From contig CAZQXD010000022.1 of the NCBI GenBank assembly GCA_964597315.1, positions 1 through 61,032 of the forward strand: a stretch of 61,032 nucleotides of DNA, read 5' to 3'. Source of the stretch: CAZQXD01 sp964597315 (lineage in GTDB: Bacteria; Pseudomonadota; Gammaproteobacteria; Competibacterales; Competibacteraceae). Each line of letters begins with the position of its first letter. The first letter of the stretch is position 1. Position numbers and translations under genes: made by a program. Positions 59,401-61,032 of this stretch are shown one piece after another. Under the pieces are notes generated by a model that had not been told where the DNA came from, made no database searches, and saw only the letters and a list, made by a program, of their open reading frames with translations.

Positions 59401-60192
59401 TCAAGGACCGGGAGCAGCGTATTTATCGTACAGCGCCGGCTGGCGTTGCTCCCGAATGCTCGCCAAGGCCTCCCAGATGCGCTCCGCCAGCCCCGGATGG
59501 CGGGCCATGAACTGATGGCTGATAAGCAGATAATAGGGCTTGGATACCAAAGGCGGCTGGCGCTTGACCACCTCGGCAAATAGCACCGGCTCATCCCGCA
59601 GCAATTTATCGGCGGTAACGGTCTGGGCAGCTACCGCCGCCACCCGCCCGTAGTTGAGCATCACCAGGGTGGTGCGAGTGTTCAGGGCTTCCTCCATGGG
59701 CACCCGCCAGGCCCGCAGGTCATCCACAATGGAATAACCCGCCGGCGCCCCCACCGGGCCGTTCAGATGCCGGATCTGCTGCCCGTCCCAGATGACCGGT
59801 GAGTTCTTGAGGGTGTACAGGGCATACTCCAGCACGGTGATCCGCCGTGACGGATCGGGATGGCCGTCGCGCATGGGATAGGCGCCCATGGACATCCGCT
59901 CCGGTCGGAAGCTGCCGTTAAAGATGGCGTCCACCTTGCCGTACTCCAGTTCCTTCAGACAACGGCTCCAAGGTATCCGCCGAAATTGGATGCGTAGTTC
60001 CGGCAGGTATTCCCGCAGCATCCGCACCATCTCCACTGACACCCCCGGTGGCTCGGGCACCGCCCGGCCCTCCCCCAGATGATAGGGGGGCTGGGCGGTG
60101 TCCTCGTAGGCCACCAGAAAATCCACGGACTCGGCGTGTACCTCCAAGGCGAAGAACACGAGCAACGCCAGACAGGTAGTGAGGACTCTCAT
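59401..60192 (-). CDS. Periplasmic substrate-binding protein (SBP_bac_3-like)
   Basis: The 263-residue protein has a signal peptide (MRVLTTCLALLVFFALEVHAES) and the type 2 periplasmic fold, with PPGVSVEMVRMLREYLPELRIQFRRIPWSRCLKELEYGKVDAIFNGSFRPERM and SKPYYLLISHQFMARHPG. No permease genes adjoin it, so it may serve a sensor or distant transporter. The ligand is not evident. Confidence 0.82.
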   Translation of the reverse strand: MRVLTTCLALLVFFALEVHAESVDFLVAYEDTAQPPYHLGEGRAVPEPPGVSVEMVRMLREYLPELRIQFRRIPWSRCLKELEYGKVDAIFNGSFRPERMSMGAYPMRDGHPDPSRRITVLEYALYTLKNSPVIWDGQQIRHLNGPVGAPAGYSIVDDLRAWRVPMEEALNTRTTLVMLNYGRVAAVAAQTVTADKLLRDEPVLFAEVVKRQPPLVSKPYYLLISHQFMARHPGLAERIWEALASIREQRQPALYDKYAAPGP

Positions 60193-60271
60193 GGGTGATG
60201 TTGCAAATGGCGCGAAATGGGCGGAGTTTGCCTGATCGTTATGATAGCGTCTTGGGAATCCTCATCGTCTC

Positions 60272-60706
60272 TCAGTCTGGATTCAACCCTGGCCAGTTGT
60301 TATCCGCCTGGGCGATATGGCCCGGAATATCCTTCTCCCATAGCTTTCTGGCCTCGGCACTGAAGTTCAGGTACAGCTTGCCGTCCACGATGGTCCAGGT
60401 CCCCGGGTCGCCCGGAGCCATATAGCCCTGGGAGGCGGCATAGGCGCAATAGCCGTCGTAGCGGGGGGCGAACGCTGCCGGGTTGGCGATGAAGCGGTCG
60501 CGGTTCGCGGCGCTGGCGAATAGCCAGTTGGCGCCGTTCCAGTGGTGGCTAAAACGCAGATCTCCAGGGGTCGGTCGGCCCGCGCTGAAATAGGCCACCG
60601 GGTCGTGGCCCTGGATCGCCACCGTATAGGGCCGACCAGCCAGGGCCGGTAGAGCGCAGGCCAGAATGAGGGTGAACAGCAGGGTCCGCAAGGGATTCGA
60701 TGGCAT
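60272..60706 (-). CDS. Exported YHS-domain protein
   Basis: The 144-residue protein has a signal peptide ending PALAG and a YHS domain: VAIQGHDPVAYFSAGRPTPG, FASAANRDRFIANPAAFAPRYDGYCAYAASQGY, and TIVDGKLYLNFS. YHS domains may bind metal; the single Cys in GYCAYA and nearby His are suggestive. AAAGGAGAG precedes the ATG. Its role is unknown. Confidence 0.9.
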   Translation of the reverse strand: MPSNPLRTLLFTLILACALPALAGRPYTVAIQGHDPVAYFSAGRPTPGDLRFSHHWNGANWLFASAANRDRFIANPAAFAPRYDGYCAYAASQGYMAPGDPGTWTIVDGKLYLNFSAEARKLWEKDIPGHIAQADNNWPGLNPD

Positions 60707-60887
60707 GGCGCGCTCTCCTTTAGGCGTGGTGACACCGGGGCAAGGAATTCTTATTCTGTCATTGAATCAAAACTATTGCCGCCGCGATCACTTTGGGCGG
60801 TGACGTTTGTCATGGTGACCGACCCACGAAACCGTGGCAATCCCTCCAACCCATCGCGAGAACATGCTCTGGAGCGCCCAACCGGTT

Positions 60888-60979
60888 GACATCCTCCCCT
60901 CCCTGAAGGAAAGGGGATTCCCGATCCGGGGACCGAGCGGGTTGACGCTTCACAGCACGTTGCTACAGAGAACCGGAGT
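60888..60979 (-). ncRNA. Putative omega (reRNA) guide RNA of the TnpB element
   Basis: TnpB is guided by an RNA transcribed from the end of its gene through the transposon end. The 92 bases between the tnpB stop and the element end, finishing with the GGGAATCCCC hairpin, occupy exactly that position. The guide segment would be the flanking host bases to the left of 60886. Transcription is inferred from family knowledge. Confidence 0.5.
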
Positions 60980-61032
60980 TCAATGCAGACTGACACTCGC
61001 TCCACGTCCTGTCACCGTGTGCCCCACGGCGA
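60980..61032 (-). CDS. tnpB: TnpB RNA-guided nuclease, C-terminal end only
   Basis: One minus-strand frame entering from the right edge reads AVGHTVTGRGASVSLH and stops at 60980, directly before the element-end sequence. A tail with a VGHT-like phrase is common in IS605 OrfB/TnpB proteins. Only about 17 codons are visible, so intactness of the nuclease cannot be judged. Confidence 0.55.
   Translation of the reverse strand, partial: AVGHTVTGRGASVSLH

Larger units (their letters stand above)
60886..61032 (-). mobile_element. End of an IS200/IS605-type (TnpB) transposon
   Basis: Read on the minus strand, the region ends with a hairpin (AATCCCCTTTCC/TTCAGGGAGGGGAGGAT, 60891-60920) and GTCAACC, the typical end of IS605/IS1341-type elements that encode TnpB. 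The rest of the element lies beyond the right edge. The end is near 60886, where host sequence begins. Confidence 0.75.

Noticed and set aside
60751..61005. 84-codon minus-strand frame over the element end
   Set aside because: It crosses the transposon boundary and the omega RNA region and has no protein features.

Overview
The window is GC-rich, densely coding gammaproteobacterial chromosome. Supporting signs are a long-form ETF-ubiquinone oxidoreductase, RlmJ, ValS, AMP nucleosidase, DUF2333, an entericidin-type lipoprotein, a PEP-CTERM protein with a sigma-54-like promoter, and a formate dehydrogenase cluster with DUF3305/DUF3306. A sulfur-oxidising or Competibacter-like lineage would fit, but the sequence alone does not settle genus. 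There is no rRNA, prophage or CRISPR array. The only mobile DNA is the end of an IS605/TnpB-type element at the right edge.

Layout. 1-2.3 kb: a membrane sensor cut by the window edge and an unusually long DapF-like epimerase. 2.3-5.6 kb: ETF-QO, a RHH/PIN toxin-antitoxin pair and a YccA/BI-1 membrane protein with a strong terminator. 5.6-13 kb (minus strand): a polyphosphate cluster (CYTH-CHAD protein, PPK1, double-domain PPK2/PAP) behind an ABC exporter. 13-15.2 kb: small unknown proteins, a Spo0M-like protein and REP-like palindromic repeats. 15-23.8 kb (minus strand): a complete Tat-exported, cysteine-type formate dehydrogenase locus in the order DUF3305, DUF3306, poly-ferredoxin, TorD-like chaperone, small Tat protein, alpha, beta, small lipoprotein, cytochrome b gamma.

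24-30.5 kb: a Sec-exported RTX-repeat protein, divergent from a 1016-aa OmpR-type/STAND/TPR regulator that overlaps a GAF-PAS-PAS hybrid histidine kinase by 4 bases. 30.5-39.5 kb: a sorbosone-dehydrogenase-like protein, entericidin, YdcF-like protein, an SBP-PAS-GGDEF-EAL signalling protein, an integral membrane protein, a beta-helix protein and an orphan sugar-binding protein. 39.6-47.6 kb: Amn, TauE-like, ValS, DUF2333, YdjM-like and a CHRD/PEP-CTERM protein. 47.6-53.4 kb (minus strand): DsbD/ScsB, MotB without MotA, a TANGO2-like protein, SseA and RlmJ. 53.4-57.3 kb: the three AmmeMemoRadiSam genes, split around a divergent intergenic region, and two glycosyltransferase-like genes of the TIGR04282/TIGR04283 pair. 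57.3-61 kb: tRNA-Ala(CGC), a B12-binding radical SAM protein, a periplasmic binding protein, a YHS protein and the TnpB element end.

The most unusual observation is a 15-bp minisatellite present as four copies in two unrelated genes 25 kb apart, DUF3306 and dsbD, in opposite orientation relative to the reading frame. Every difference between the two units is synonymous in the RLAGP frame used by DsbD. Other points worth a second look are the PhoB-box-like repeats ahead of the STAND regulator, the sigma-54-like promoter of the PEP-CTERM gene, and an inverted repeat between the divergent AmmeMemoRadiSam genes.
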